Below, piece by piece: positions 8,939-17,062 of a DNA stretch of 64,000 bases. How positions within the stretch are numbered: position 1 is the stretch's first letter; the number at the start of each line of letters is the position of its first letter. Source of the stretch: Cyanobium usitatum str. Tous (lineage in GTDB: Bacteria; Cyanobacteriota; Cyanobacteriia; PCC-6307; Cyanobiaceae); assembly GCF_963920485.1 (NCBI RefSeq), contig NZ_OY986431.1, positions 744,001-808,000 of the forward strand, written 5' to 3'. The translations under genes and the position numbers were made by a program. The notes under the pieces are model-generated. The model was not told the DNA's origin, searched no databases, and worked only from the letters and a program-made list of their open reading frames with translations.

Positions 8939-11275
8939 TCAGACCTCGCTCAGCACCGCGATGGGCGCGAAGGGGTCGATGTCGTCCTGGTCCTGGTCCT
9001 GGTCCTGGGTTTGGGGATAGGAGTCGGCCGGCTCGCCCTCGTAGCCCTCGGGCAGCACCACGGCCAGATCGATCTGGTGGCGTAGGGCATCCACCTTCTG
9101 GATCTCCACCTCCACCTGGTCACCCAGCATGTAGGTGCGGCGGTTTTTGCGCCCCACGAGGCGGTTTTGGCGGGAGCGGTATTCGTACCAGTCGTCCTTG
9201 AGGGAGCTGACGTGCACCAGGCCTTCCACCTGGGAAGGGGGCACCTCCACGAAGAAGCCGTAGCTCTGCACGCCGCTGATTACCCCAGGAAGCACCTGCC
9301 CCACCAAGGGCTCGGCCTGGCGGGCCTGGAGCATGGCCAGCAGGTCGGCCTGCAGTTCAGATAAAAAGCGGCGCCGGCCATTGAGACGCTGCACCAGCCC
9401 GTGCTCCTGAACTTCCAGGTAGGGAGTTAGCTGGCTGGGGGCCAGCAGCGGCCAGTCGATGGCGCCGTGGCAGGCATCGGAGGCCAGGTCGACGGTGGTT
9501 TTGTGGCGCACGCTGGGGCGGTCCTTGCCCTCGGTGAGCAGCAGCACCAGCAGCTGCTGGTTCCACAGATCTGAGTAGTGCAGGGTTGGGCAGCACCAGG
9601 GAGCAAGGGCTGCCCCCTCTTCCAGCAGGCCCGCCAGGGCATGGGGGCCGGGGCTGGTGCTGAGCTGGATCGGTTTGAGGATGGCCTGCAGTTGCTGCTG
9701 CAGGGCCCGGCTGCGGTCGGTGCCAGCGAAGGCGGCGGCCAATTCGGCCGCACTGGCATTGCCCTCTTCGCTCAGCTCCAGCGGGATGTCGAGGGCCAGA
9801 GCAGCCCGGGCAACGTCGTTGAGGTCGCTGGGGTCCGCCAGGGCATTGGTGGCATAGATCGCCGGCAGTTCCAAGGTTGCCAGGTGCTGGCCTAGGGCCT
9901 GATCGGCCAGCAGCACCGCTTCGCGCAGCAGGGCCAGGGGATGGTGGGGTTCCAGGCTCACGAGCCAGCCAGCCAGGGCGCTGTCGGGGCCGGGCACCGC
10001 CAGATCTCCCAGGCTGTCGATGGCGGGCAGGGGCAGGTTGAGGTCGAGGGAACCCGCCGCTTGCCGCCGTTGGCGCAGCAGGCCAGTGACAGCGATGAGC
10101 TGCTCCAGCGGGCCCAGCTGCTCCTTCAGCCCCTTGAGCGCCGCTGGCACGGTGCGGCTCTTGGGTTTGCGCTCCGCCAGGGCATTCAGTGCTTCCAACC
10201 CGACTGCCGCCACGGGATTGATCTGGCTGCGGCTGAAGCGGTAGTGCTCAAGGCTGCCGTCAGCGCCCAGCTCCAGGGCCACCGACAGGGCTGCCTGCAC
10301 CTCGCCCACCTTGAAGGCACTGGCCTTGGCCAGGGCTGGACTCAGCAGCGGTAGCCACTGGTTTCCGGTGCAGTAAGCGTCAGCCTGGTTGCGAAGCCAG
10401 GTGTCCAGGGTGCTGCCGGCGCTGAAGCGCTCAGCGATGGCTGGGGTGTGCACCCACAGGGTCCAGCCGCCGTCGCGCTCCTCAATGGCCAGGGCTGGCA
10501 GAGCGGGGGCTTCCTTGCCGCTCCATGGTTCCAGCAGCAGGGCGGCCTGGGCGGTGAGGTCGGTGCGCTCCTTGGCGGCCAGCGCTTTAAGGGTTGCCCG
10601 CGGTGGTTGGGGGCGGCTGTGGAGCCGGTGCTTGGTCAGCAGCAGGTCGAGGTCGGCTGCTTCCCCCCCGTTAACAGGCAGGCTGCGAGCTACGTGGCCC
10701 TGGGGGGCGAACTGCCCCACCGGGTAGCGGTCCACCAACACTTCCACCACCGAGGCCTGTTCGGCATTGAGATGGGCGGCGTCACCAGCTGGCAGCTCAA
10801 CCGCCGTAAGCAGGCGGTCGTCAAGGGGGGTGGCCACCAGACGCTCATCCTGTTGCTCGACTTGGGCCAGCAGGGAGGTGGTGTGGCGCTCAAGAACGCA
10901 CTGCACCCCGCCCTCAGGAGAGCGACGGCGTCCGCCCTCGCGGGTCACCTTCACCAGCACCCGATCGCCGTTCCAGGCGTGGTTGAGCTGGTGATCGCGG
11001 ATGTAGATGTCTTCGCCACCGTCTTCGCGCAGGGCAAAGCAGAAGCCTTTGCTGGAGCAACGCAGCCGTGCGGCGATCAGTTCAGGGTCTTCGCGGCGGG
11101 CGACGCCGGCCTCACTGACCTCCAGCAGGCCAAGGCGGCTGAGGCCGTCGAGGCCGATCTGAAGCTGCTGCTTTTCAGCTTTTTGGCTAATGCCCAGGGC
11201 TTTTTCCAGCTTTGTCAGCGGCAGGGCTTCCTGGGCGGGCAGCTGGTCGAGCAGGTCGGCGACCGTGAACTTCAT
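8939..11275 (-). CDS. RNase II/R (RNB) family protein lacking the catalytic motif
   Basis: This 778-residue protein has the RNase R/II architecture: an N-terminal cold-shock-like part (KGFCFALREDGGEDIYIRD), an RNB-like domain from about residue 237 (RTDLT), and a C-terminal S1 RNA-binding domain (GVISGVQSYGFFVEVPPSQV). Where active enzymes have the catalytic Asp cluster (IDS-STEDMDDA), this protein has LEPWSGKEAPALPA. The later SPIRRYADL motif is replaced by PTLHYSDLWNQ. It is therefore probably not a canonical 3'-5' exonuclease. It resembles the cyanobacterial Zam-type homologues. The acidic tail contains a (Gln-Asp) repeat from a TCCTGG tandem repeat. It heads the run with ubiX, the membrane protein, DUF2996 and acsF. 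Confidence 0.88.
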   Translation of the reverse strand: MKFTVADLLDQLPAQEALPLTKLEKALGISQKAEKQQLQIGLDGLSRLGLLEVSEAGVARREDPELIAARLRCSSKGFCFALREDGGEDIYIRDHQLNHAWNGDRVLVKVTREGGRRRSPEGGVQCVLERHTTSLLAQVEQQDERLVATPLDDRLLTAVELPAGDAAHLNAEQASVVEVLVDRYPVGQFAPQGHVARSLPVNGGEAADLDLLLTKHRLHSRPQPPRATLKALAAKERTDLTAQAALLLEPWSGKEAPALPALAIEERDGGWTLWVHTPAIAERFSAGSTLDTWLRNQADAYCTGNQWLPLLSPALAKASAFKVGEVQAALSVALELGADGSLEHYRFSRSQINPVAAVGLEALNALAERKPKSRTVPAALKGLKEQLGPLEQLIAVTGLLRQRRQAAGSLDLNLPLPAIDSLGDLAVPGPDSALAGWLVSLEPHHPLALLREAVLLADQALGQHLATLELPAIYATNALADPSDLNDVARAALALDIPLELSEEGNASAAELAAAFAGTDRSRALQQQLQAILKPIQLSTSPGPHALAGLLEEGAALAPWCCPTLHYSDLWNQQLLVLLLTEGKDRPSVRHKTTVDLASDACHGAIDWPLLAPSQLTPYLEVQEHGLVQRLNGRRRFLSELQADLLAMLQARQAEPLVGQVLPGVISGVQSYGFFVEVPPSQVEGLVHVSSLKDDWYEYRSRQNRLVGRKNRRTYMLGDQVEVEIQKVDALRHQIDLAVVLPEGYEGEPADSYPQTQDQDQDQDDIDPFAPIAVLSEV
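8983..9008. repeat. TCCTGG hexamer tandem repeat inside the RNB-family gene
   Basis: About four copies of TCCTGG in direct tandem, on the plus strand, encode a Gln-Asp dipeptide repeat near the C-terminus of the RNase-like protein. Because the unit is 6 nt, copy-number change would lengthen or shorten the acidic tail without shifting the frame. Confidence 0.8.
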
Positions 11276-11365
11276 CTATGGGAGGGCTGGCTGGACTGAA
11301 GCCGGTTGATGGCGGACTGGACTCGGAGCGATGCCCACGGCCGCCAAGGCCTTCATGTAGTGATA

Positions 11366-11668
11366 TTAGTCAGCTGACGCTTCTTCGGCTTCCGGGCTGC
11401 TCGATCGCTGGATCAGGCGTACTCCGATCACCAGAAAGCCAACGGAGGCTGCCAGCTGCAGGGCATTGGTGGGGATTACGGCGGATAGGGAGCCGCCGGC
11501 GGCTGCGCCCAGCAGGCTGGCCAGCACCAGGGCAGCGGAACTGCCGGCAAATACGGCTCCTGGGCGGGTTGAGGTGCCACTGATAGTCACGATGGCCAGC
11601 TGGGTTTTGTCTCCCAGCTCAGCCAAAAACACAGTGGCGAAGGTGGAAGCGAGCAGGGCGAAGGGCAT
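11366..11668 (-). CDS. Half-size UPF0016 (Gdt1/Mnx-type) cation transporter subunit
   Basis: A 100-residue membrane protein with the UPF0016 signature ELGDKTQLAIVTIS near the N-terminus and three hydrophobic helices. Full-length family members have two such repeats in about 200 residues and export Mn2+ (or Ca2+) in exchange for protons. Here each repeat is a separate gene, so a heterodimer with the next gene is expected. It lies 15 nt after that partner on the same strand, with a charged tail SSSPEAEEASAD. In cyanobacteria such exporters protect against Mn excess in the cytoplasm. Confidence 0.85.
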   Translation of the reverse strand: MPFALLASTFATVFLAELGDKTQLAIVTISGTSTRPGAVFAGSSAALVLASLLGAAAGGSLSAVIPTNALQLAASVGFLVIGVRLIQRSSSPEAEEASAD

Positions 11669-11683
11669 GGCGTAGCGCTGCGG

Positions 11684-12034
11684 TTAGGAGAGGGGAAGGT
11701 CGGAGGGGCTGGGCACTAGGCCCAGTACGGCTTGCCGGCCCAGCCACAGGCCCAGGGCCACCATCAGGATTCCCGCCAGGCGCTCCAACTGCTGTGGCGG
11801 CATCACCTTGGCCAGCCAGCGGCCCAGTAACACCCCCACCAGGCTGGAGCTGATCAGGGCCAGGGAGGCACCAACAAACACGACAACTGGCCTGCCTGAT
11901 TGGGCAGAGAGCAGGAGGGCGGCGAGCTGGGTCTTGTCCCCAAGCTCAGCCAGGAAGACCGTGGTGAAGGTGGTTAGGAAGACGGCACCCCAACTGCCTG
12001 CCCGGCTGGTGCTGGGATCGGGTTCGCTGCTCAT
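11684..12034 (-). CDS. Half-size UPF0016 (Gdt1/Mnx-type) cation transporter subunit
   Basis: The second half-transporter, 116 residues, with the motif FLAELGDKTQLAALLLSAQ and three hydrophobic helices, preceded by a short Ser/Pro-rich head. The pair probably forms one Mn2+/Ca2+ exporter, with each gene supplying one ELGDKT half. Its ATG overlaps the stop of the YkgJ-family gene by 4 nt, so the three genes are one unit. The sequence differs considerably from the sister gene, which argues for old duplication and not recent copying. Confidence 0.85.
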   Translation of the reverse strand: MSSEPDPSTSRAGSWGAVFLTTFTTVFLAELGDKTQLAALLLSAQSGRPVVVFVGASLALISSSLVGVLLGRWLAKVMPPQQLERLAGILMVALGLWLGRQAVLGLVPSPSDLPLS

Positions 12035-12402
12035 AAACGTTTCCGTATGGCACGCCTAAAGCGCTTCATTACCCTGCCACGGCCCCCGTATTCGCTGCGA
12101 ATTTGCTGCAGGCAGCAGCCGATAGCCAGGCGGTCGCCGGCACCTGGATCATCAACCGTGCCAAACAGCTGCACCAGGTTGGCCACGTTGCAGAAGTCAG
12201 GCCGGTCCGCATAGATGCGGCAACTACGGGAGCCGGTGTTGAAGTTGATGCACCAGCCATCGGGGCCCACCATGGCCAGATACTGCTCCTGCTGCTCTGG
12301 GCTGAGCGCCTCGATTGCTTCCTGACGCAGACTGGGATCCAGCCGGCAGCAGGCTCCGCAGCCGCTGATACATCCCCAATGGGCCCGATCGTCCCTTGCC
12401 AT
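12031..12402 (-). CDS. YkgJ-family cysteine-cluster protein
   Basis: This 123-residue protein has the CxxxCxxCC-type cluster [14 protein letters not shown] at the N-terminus and further conserved cysteines in [14 protein letters not shown] and IGCC. That is the YkgJ/UPF0153 pattern, thought to bind zinc or iron; the biochemical role is unsettled. The basic tail [11 protein letters not shown] may contact nucleic acid or membrane, which is inference. It is the first gene of a unit with the two UPF0016 halves, hinting at a metal-handling context, and is divergent from psb30. Confidence 0.85.
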   Translation of the reverse strand: MARDDRAHWGCISGCGACCRLDPSLRQEAIEALSPEQQEQYLAMVGPDGWCINFNTGSRSCRIYADRPDFCNVANLVQLFGTVDDPGAGDRLAIGCCLQQIRSEYGGRGRVMKRFRRAIRKRL

Positions 12403-12453
12403 CCCCCTGCAGCGATTAACTCCATTCAGCCACAGGCCAAGGCGCTACTGCTG

Positions 12454-12472
12454 CTGTGACAAGCCGTCACAG
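12454..12472. promoter_or_regulatory. Inverted repeat between ykgJ and psb30
   Basis: CTGTGAC and GTCACAG form perfect 7-bp arms around 5 nt. It resembles a CRP-type site (TGTGA-N6-TCACA), but the gap here is 7 nt, which is not the standard spacing. It sits in the 151-nt divergent region between the ykgJ unit and psb30 and so could control either one. No binding protein can be assigned. Confidence 0.35.
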
Positions 12473-12553
12473 AGCCCGCCGGCAGGCATGGGCCGCTGGG
12501 ATCGACCCCTAACCTGTGCCCACAGCGACTACTGCTCTGCGGCAGCAACCTCC

Positions 12554-12661
12554 ATGGGTATCGACTTCCACCTGATCGCCAATTTTGCCGCCCTGGCGCT
12601 GATCACCCTGGCCGGTCCTGCCGTGATCTTCGTGCTCTTCTACCGCCGCGGCGCCCTCTGA
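12554..12661 (+). CDS. psb30: Photosystem II protein Psb30 (Ycf12)
   Basis: A 35-residue single-helix photosystem II subunit that stabilises the reaction centre near PsbJ/cytochrome b559. The translation begins [17 protein letters not shown] and ends VLFYRRGAL, which matches Psb30/Ycf12 over its full length. The helix spans about residues 8-29 and the basic RR tail faces the stroma. It overlaps the 3' end of the convergent ClC gene by 22 nt, an unusual antiparallel overlap. Confidence 0.93.
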   Translation: MGIDFHLIANFAALALITLAGPAVIFVLFYRRGAL

Positions 12662-13965
12662 TCGCCACTTCTGCCGAGGTTCCAGAGGGCGTGATAAATC
12701 GGCTCAGGCTGGATCTGGCGGCCCACATAGGCACCCACCACGGCGCTCAGCAGGATGCCGAAGAGCCACTGCTGATCCCCTGCCATGCGCAGGGCAAACA
12801 GCACCGTCATCAGGGGCAACTGGGTAGCCCCGGCTAGGGCTGCCGCCATGCCTAGGGCCAGGCCAAGCTGGCTGCTGCCCCCCAGGAGCTCCAGGCTGCC
12901 GCTGCCAAACAGGGCACCAATGGCGAAGGCTGGATCAATCAGGCCGCCCGGTATTCCCGCTGCCAAGGCCAAAATTGGCGCCACCAGTCGGGCTGCCACC
13001 AGCAGTAGCCAGCCGATGACGCTGAGGGGCGAGCCGGGCACCGGCAAGCTGCCGCGGCCTTCAGGCAGCTGAGCCATCAGCGCTTCACCATCGCCACCGC
13101 TCCAGCCACCGCTGGCCACGGCGATTAGGCCAAGGGCTAGGCCCAGCCCCAGCCCCCAGGCCAGGGGCCGTTGCCGCACTCGCTGGCGCAGCAGGGCTGA
13201 GCTCCGCCAGAGGATGCGGCTGAACAGGCCGCCCAGCAGGCCGCCACCCACCCCTACGGGCAGGGCCCAGAGCAGTTGCTGCCATTCCGGCTGGGTGCTT
13301 TGAACCATGCCCAGGGTGAAAAGTGGTGTGCCTGCGAGGTTGCTCACCAGGGCTGCCGCTGAGCAGACCACTACTGCCGGCCACAGCACGGCTGTTTGGA
13401 AGCGTCCTGTGAGTTCCTCCACCACAAACACAGCTCCCATCAGCGGGCTGTTAAAGCCCCCCGCCAGGCCAGCGCCAGCGCCGATTGCCATCAGGCTCTG
13501 GGTGCTGAGTTTGGTCAGCAAGCGGGGGAAGCGTTGCCGCAGGCCGTGGGCCACTGCCGCACCCAACTGCACTACGGGCCCCTCGCGGCCGAGGGGCAGC
13601 AGGGCCAGGCTGGCCGCCGACCAGAGGCAGAGCCTTGCCACGGTGGCGAAGGGTGCCATCAAAGCGGCGGCCTGGTCGGGATCCTCGAGGCTCTCGATCG
13701 TTTGGGGTATGCCCGAGCCCGCACCCCGGGCCCAGGGGCCTGCCTGAAGCCAAAGTAGGGCTGGCATCACCAGCACCGGCGCCAGGGCGATCGCCAGGCC
13801 CTGCAGCGTCCAAGCCCCGCCGGCAAAGTTCGGCAGCTGCTGCAGCAGCAGATCCTGGACGTGGTCCACCAGATTCAGGGGCCAGCAAGCCAAGCCCACC
13901 AGCAGCCCCAACAGCAGGAGCTGCAACAGGAAGTAGAGCTGGCCGCGGTTTAGGGGCAAGGCCAT
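12640..13965 (-). CDS. ClC-family chloride channel/transporter
   Basis: A 441-residue membrane protein of the ClC family. The selectivity-filter motifs are all present: [17 protein letters not shown] with the gating Glu, and [11 protein letters not shown]. The conserved [19 protein letters not shown] segment follows the gating motif. Presence of the gating Glu fits either H+/Cl- exchange or gated channel activity. Multiple Leu/Ala/Gly-rich helices run throughout. The ATG at 13965 starts 1 nt after the recJ stop (an upstream GTG-type extension would overlap recJ), so it is co-transcribed with recJ. Confidence 0.93.
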   Translation of the reverse strand: MALPLNRGQLYFLLQLLLLGLLVGLACWPLNLVDHVQDLLLQQLPNFAGGAWTLQGLAIALAPVLVMPALLWLQAGPWARGAGSGIPQTIESLEDPDQAAALMAPFATVARLCLWSAASLALLPLGREGPVVQLGAAVAHGLRQRFPRLLTKLSTQSLMAIGAGAGLAGGFNSPLMGAVFVVEELTGRFQTAVLWPAVVVCSAAALVSNLAGTPLFTLGMVQSTQPEWQQLLWALPVGVGGGLLGGLFSRILWRSSALLRQRVRQRPLAWGLGLGLALGLIAVASGGWSGGDGEALMAQLPEGRGSLPVPGSPLSVIGWLLLVAARLVAPILALAAGIPGGLIDPAFAIGALFGSGSLELLGGSSQLGLALGMAAALAGATQLPLMTVLFALRMAGDQQWLFGILLSAVVGAYVGRQIQPEPIYHALWNLGRSGDQRAPRR

Positions 13966-13966
13966 C

Positions 13967-15877
13967 TCAGGCCACCAGTCCCAGGGCCAGTGCCGCATCT
14001 TGCATTAGGGCGCGCACGTAGGGGTGGTCGTGGCTGGCGCCCTCGGCGCTGGTGAGTTCGTCGCCGGCCGCATTGCGCACCACCAGCCCCGCCCCCTTGC
14101 GGCGACACCAGTAGGTGCGGTTGTGGTGTTGCAACACCACCTCACCACCATCAAAGGCTCCACCAGCGCTGGCTCGCAAGCCCACCAGCTCCAGCTGGAG
14201 CCGCTCCTCCCCCTGCCAGGAGTCGAGCCGCAGGCGGTAGGCCACATCCACCAGGCCGGGCAGGTTGGTTTCACCCTGCCAGCGCCAGCCCATGGCCCGC
14301 AGGCTCGCCTCGCCCTGGCGCAGCTCCAGTTGCAGGTGGCCTCCGCGCAGCAGCTTCTGGGCCGCCACCTGGCAGCCCTGGCTCCAGAACACGGGCTGGG
14401 GGTGGCCGATGCCGAAGGGCTCGAGCCGTTGCAGCTGGCGGTAGAAGCTGCGGTTGATCTGCTCAAAGCTGAGCAGGGCTTCCGGCTCTACCGGGGTGCC
14501 ATGGCCTGCCTGCTGCAGCCAGGTTTGGGCCAGTTGGTTGAGCTGCTCGTGCAGGGCGGCCACCTGCTCGGCGCGCACGGTGAAGCCCCCGGCGGCGGGG
14601 TGGCCGCCGAAGCGCTCCAGCAGGGGCGCGCACTGCTGCAGGGCCCCATCCACCGCAAAGCCCCGGGGCGCCCGCACCGAGGCCCGCAGGCGGCCGTTGC
14701 CCTCGCCAGCGAGCAGGGCGGCGGGCAGGCCGAAGCGCTCCACCAGCCGGGCGGCCACGATGCCGATCACGCCGTGGTGCCAGTGGTTCTGGGCCAGCAG
14801 CAGGAAGGCCGGGCGCTGGGGACCATCGGCCTCGAGCAGGGCCAGGGCCTCGGCTTCGATGGCGGTGCAGAGGTCGCGGCGCTGGCGGTTGAGCGCTTCG
14901 CAATCGCGGGCCAGGGCCAGGGCCCGGCTTGGATCTTCGGTGGTGAGCAACTCCACCACCAGCTGGGGATCACCAAGCCGGCCGACGGCGTTGATGCGCG
15001 GCGCGATCTGGAAGCCCACCGCCTGGGCATCGAGGGGTGTCTCGTCGAGGCCAGCTAGCTGTTGCAGGGCCTGGAGCCCCACCAGGGGGCTGCGGCCCAG
15101 CTCGGGCAGGCCGTCGATGAGCCAGCGCCGGTTCACCCCCACCAGCGGGGCCATGTCGGCGATCGTGCCGATACAAAACAGATTGAGGGCAATCTGCTGG
15201 CCGTCGGTGTGCCGCAGGCTTTGGCAGAGCGCCGCCGCCAGCACGTAGGCCAGCCCCACCCCCGCCAGGCCCCGATAGGGGGATCCGGGTGGGGTGCGCT
15301 GGGGATGCAGCAGGGCCAGGTGCGGCGGCAGCGGATCGGGAATCGTGTGGTGGTCCGTGAGGATCGCCTCGACGCCAAGGGCTTCGGCCCGCTCCAGGGC
15401 CTCCAGGGCAGACACGCCGTTGTCGACGGTCACCAGCAGGGCGACCCCCTGCTCCGCCAGCTTCTCCACCATGGCGGCGTTGAGGCCGTAGCCGTCATCC
15501 ATGCGGCTGGGGATCGCCGCGATCGGCCTGGCGCCAAGGCGCTGCAGCACCCCCACCAGCAAGGCCGTGCTGGTCATGCCGTCGGCGTCGTAGTCGCCGC
15601 AGATCGCCACTGCTTCCCCCTGGCTGCAGGCGCGCTTCAGCCGCGCTACCGCCTTGGCCAGGTCGGGGAAGTGGCGCCCGGCCGCCGGTGCCGCCTCCGG
15701 ATCCAGCAGGGCGGCGATGGCCTCAGGGCTGGTGAAGCCGCGGCGGCTCAGCAGCGCCAGCAGCGGTTCGGGCAGGGGATCGGTGGACGGCGCTGCCTGC
15801 AGGGCGCCAGGCGCCAAGGGAGCGGGCAGGTGCCAGCGTTGCTCATGGAGGGCTGGCAGCAACGACACAACAACCAA
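13967..15877 (-). CDS. recJ: Single-stranded-DNA-specific exonuclease RecJ
   Basis: 5'-3' ssDNA exonuclease for recombination and mismatch repair. DHH-family motifs are visible in order: ICGDYDADGMTSTALL, VTVDNGVSALE, ILTDHHTIPDPLP, GVGLAYVLA and the C-terminal FGGHPAAGGFTV. The 636-residue length is close to that of cyanobacterial homologues. The first start is TTG 15877, giving MVVVSLLPALHEQRWHLP; the family part begins a little later, so the true start may be internal. It is divergent from the CbbY-like gene across 88 nt. Confidence 0.93.
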   Translation of the reverse strand: MVVVSLLPALHEQRWHLPAPLAPGALQAAPSTDPLPEPLLALLSRRGFTSPEAIAALLDPEAAPAAGRHFPDLAKAVARLKRACSQGEAVAICGDYDADGMTSTALLVGVLQRLGARPIAAIPSRMDDGYGLNAAMVEKLAEQGVALLVTVDNGVSALEALERAEALGVEAILTDHHTIPDPLPPHLALLHPQRTPPGSPYRGLAGVGLAYVLAAALCQSLRHTDGQQIALNLFCIGTIADMAPLVGVNRRWLIDGLPELGRSPLVGLQALQQLAGLDETPLDAQAVGFQIAPRINAVGRLGDPQLVVELLTTEDPSRALALARDCEALNRQRRDLCTAIEAEALALLEADGPQRPAFLLLAQNHWHHGVIGIVAARLVERFGLPAALLAGEGNGRLRASVRAPRGFAVDGALQQCAPLLERFGGHPAAGGFTVRAEQVAALHEQLNQLAQTWLQQAGHGTPVEPEALLSFEQINRSFYRQLQRLEPFGIGHPQPVFWSQGCQVAAQKLLRGGHLQLELRQGEASLRAMGWRWQGETNLPGLVDVAYRLRLDSWQGEERLQLELVGLRASAGGAFDGGEVVLQHHNRTYWCRRKGAGLVVRNAAGDELTSAEGASHDHPYVRALMQDAALALGLVA

Positions 15878-15965
15878 TACCTGGTCATTGTGCGGGACCT
15901 GCTGCTAGGCCGCATCCCCCAGAAGCGATGAGCCCTAGCCTGATAAGCCCTGGTGCGAGCAGCTG

Positions 15966-16718
15966 ATGGCCCTGCAAGCCCTGCTCTGGGATGTGGATGG
16001 CACCCTGGCGGAGACCGAGCGGGATGGCCATCGCTTGGCCTTCAACCGGGCCTTTGCCGACGTTGGAGTGCCCCTGCATTGGGATGCCGCCCGCTATGGC
16101 GAGCTGCTGGCCATCAGCGGTGGCCGGGAGCGGATCACTGCTGCCCTGGCGGAGCTGCTGGGCGAGCCGCCGCCGCCAGAGTTGGTCGCTGAGCTGCAGG
16201 CCCGCAAGCAAGACCATTACGGAGCTCTGGTGGCCGCCGGCGAGTTGCGGCTGCGCCCCGGGGTGGCCGAGCTGATCGCTGCGGCTGGCTCGGCTGGCCT
16301 GAGCCAGGTGATCGTGACCACCAGCGGTCGCGCCGCGGTGGCGGCCCTGGTGGAGCACCTGCTGGGGGGGCTCTGCCAGCACTTCGCCTTCTGGGTGTGC
16401 GGCGAAGATGTGGCCCGCAAGAAGCCTGATCCGGAGGCCTATCAGCTGGCCCTGCAGCAGCTGGGCTGCCCCGCCTGCACCGCGCTGGCCCTGGAAGATT
16501 CCGGCAATGGTCTTGCGGCCGCCGCCAGCGCCGGACTGGCCTGCCTGCTCACCCTTAGCCACTACGGCAGTGCCGAACCACCGCAGCGCTTTGGGCGGGC
16601 GCGGGCGGTGGTCGATCAGTTGGGCGCTGGGGCGGCCGTGCTGCGGGGGCCCGCTTGTCAGGGCGGGCAGATCACGCTCTCCTATGTCCAGGCCTTGCTG
16701 GAGGATTCGCCACCGTGA
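15966..16718 (+). CDS. HAD-superfamily phosphatase, CbbY-like
   Basis: A 250-residue HAD hydrolase with the nucleophile motif WDVDGTLAETE, the TTSGR motif II, a Lys in ARKKPDPEAY, and the acidic ALEDSGNG motif IV. This resembles CbbY, which removes xylulose-1,5-bisphosphate, a misfire product that inhibits Rubisco; other sugar-phosphate phosphatases remain possible. It overlaps the Ycf20 gene by 4 nt (GTGA) and is followed by glycerate kinase, an association consistent with carbon-fixation side reactions. Confidence 0.88.
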   Translation: MALQALLWDVDGTLAETERDGHRLAFNRAFADVGVPLHWDAARYGELLAISGGRERITAALAELLGEPPPPELVAELQARKQDHYGALVAAGELRLRPGVAELIAAAGSAGLSQVIVTTSGRAAVAALVEHLLGGLCQHFAFWVCGEDVARKKPDPEAYQLALQQLGCPACTALALEDSGNGLAAAASAGLACLLTLSHYGSAEPPQRFGRARAVVDQLGAGAAVLRGPACQGGQITLSYVQALLEDSPP

Positions 16719-17062
16719 CGCGTTCGAACCTGCAGCCCACCCGCTTCAATCGGGCTATCGAGCGGCTAGGAGCCCAGCTGCTGGGCAATCTGCGTGGCAA
16801 TTGGCGCCACCGCAGCAGCGTGGTTTTGGCCCTGCTGCTGGGTTTCTACGCCGGCAGCAATATCACGGCCTACGTGCTGATGTCGATCCCTGGTGGGCGC
16901 CCGATGGCGGTGCTGGCAACTGTGCTGCTGGTGGAGCTGGTCGTGCGCGTGCGCGGCCGAGTGGTTCGAGCCACGCCCGGACTCGGCTGGGTGCTGGTCG
17001 ACAACCTGCGCATCGGGGTGGTGTACGCGGTGGTGCTCGAGGCCTTCAAGCTCGGCACCTGA
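16715..17062 (+). CDS. ycf20: Ycf20/DUF565 membrane protein
   Basis: A 115-residue membrane protein of the Ycf20 family, conserved in cyanobacteria and plastids. Three hydrophobic segments are visible: VVLALLLGFYAGS, AVLATVLLVELVV and LRIGVVYAVVLEAFKLG. In algae Ycf20 mutants are affected in non-photochemical quenching; the molecular role is unknown. The GTG start overlaps the upstream TGA, and the stop TGA overlaps the ATG of glycerate kinase by 1 nt, so the three genes are translationally coupled. Confidence 0.88.
   Translation: MTRSNLQPTRFNRAIERLGAQLLGNLRGNWRHRSSVVLALLLGFYAGSNITAYVLMSIPGGRPMAVLATVLLVELVVRVRGRVVRATPGLGWVLVDNLRIGVVYAVVLEAFKLGT

Noticed and set aside
10448-11299. A 283-codon open frame opposite the RNB gene
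   Set aside because: Shadow frame without any motif; minus-strand protein has clear domains.
12454-12472. CRP-type site
   Set aside because: The gap is 7 nt instead of 6, so it is listed only as an inverted repeat.
14024-15058. A 344-codon open frame opposite recJ
   Set aside because: Composition is that of an antisense shadow; recJ motifs on the minus strand are complete.
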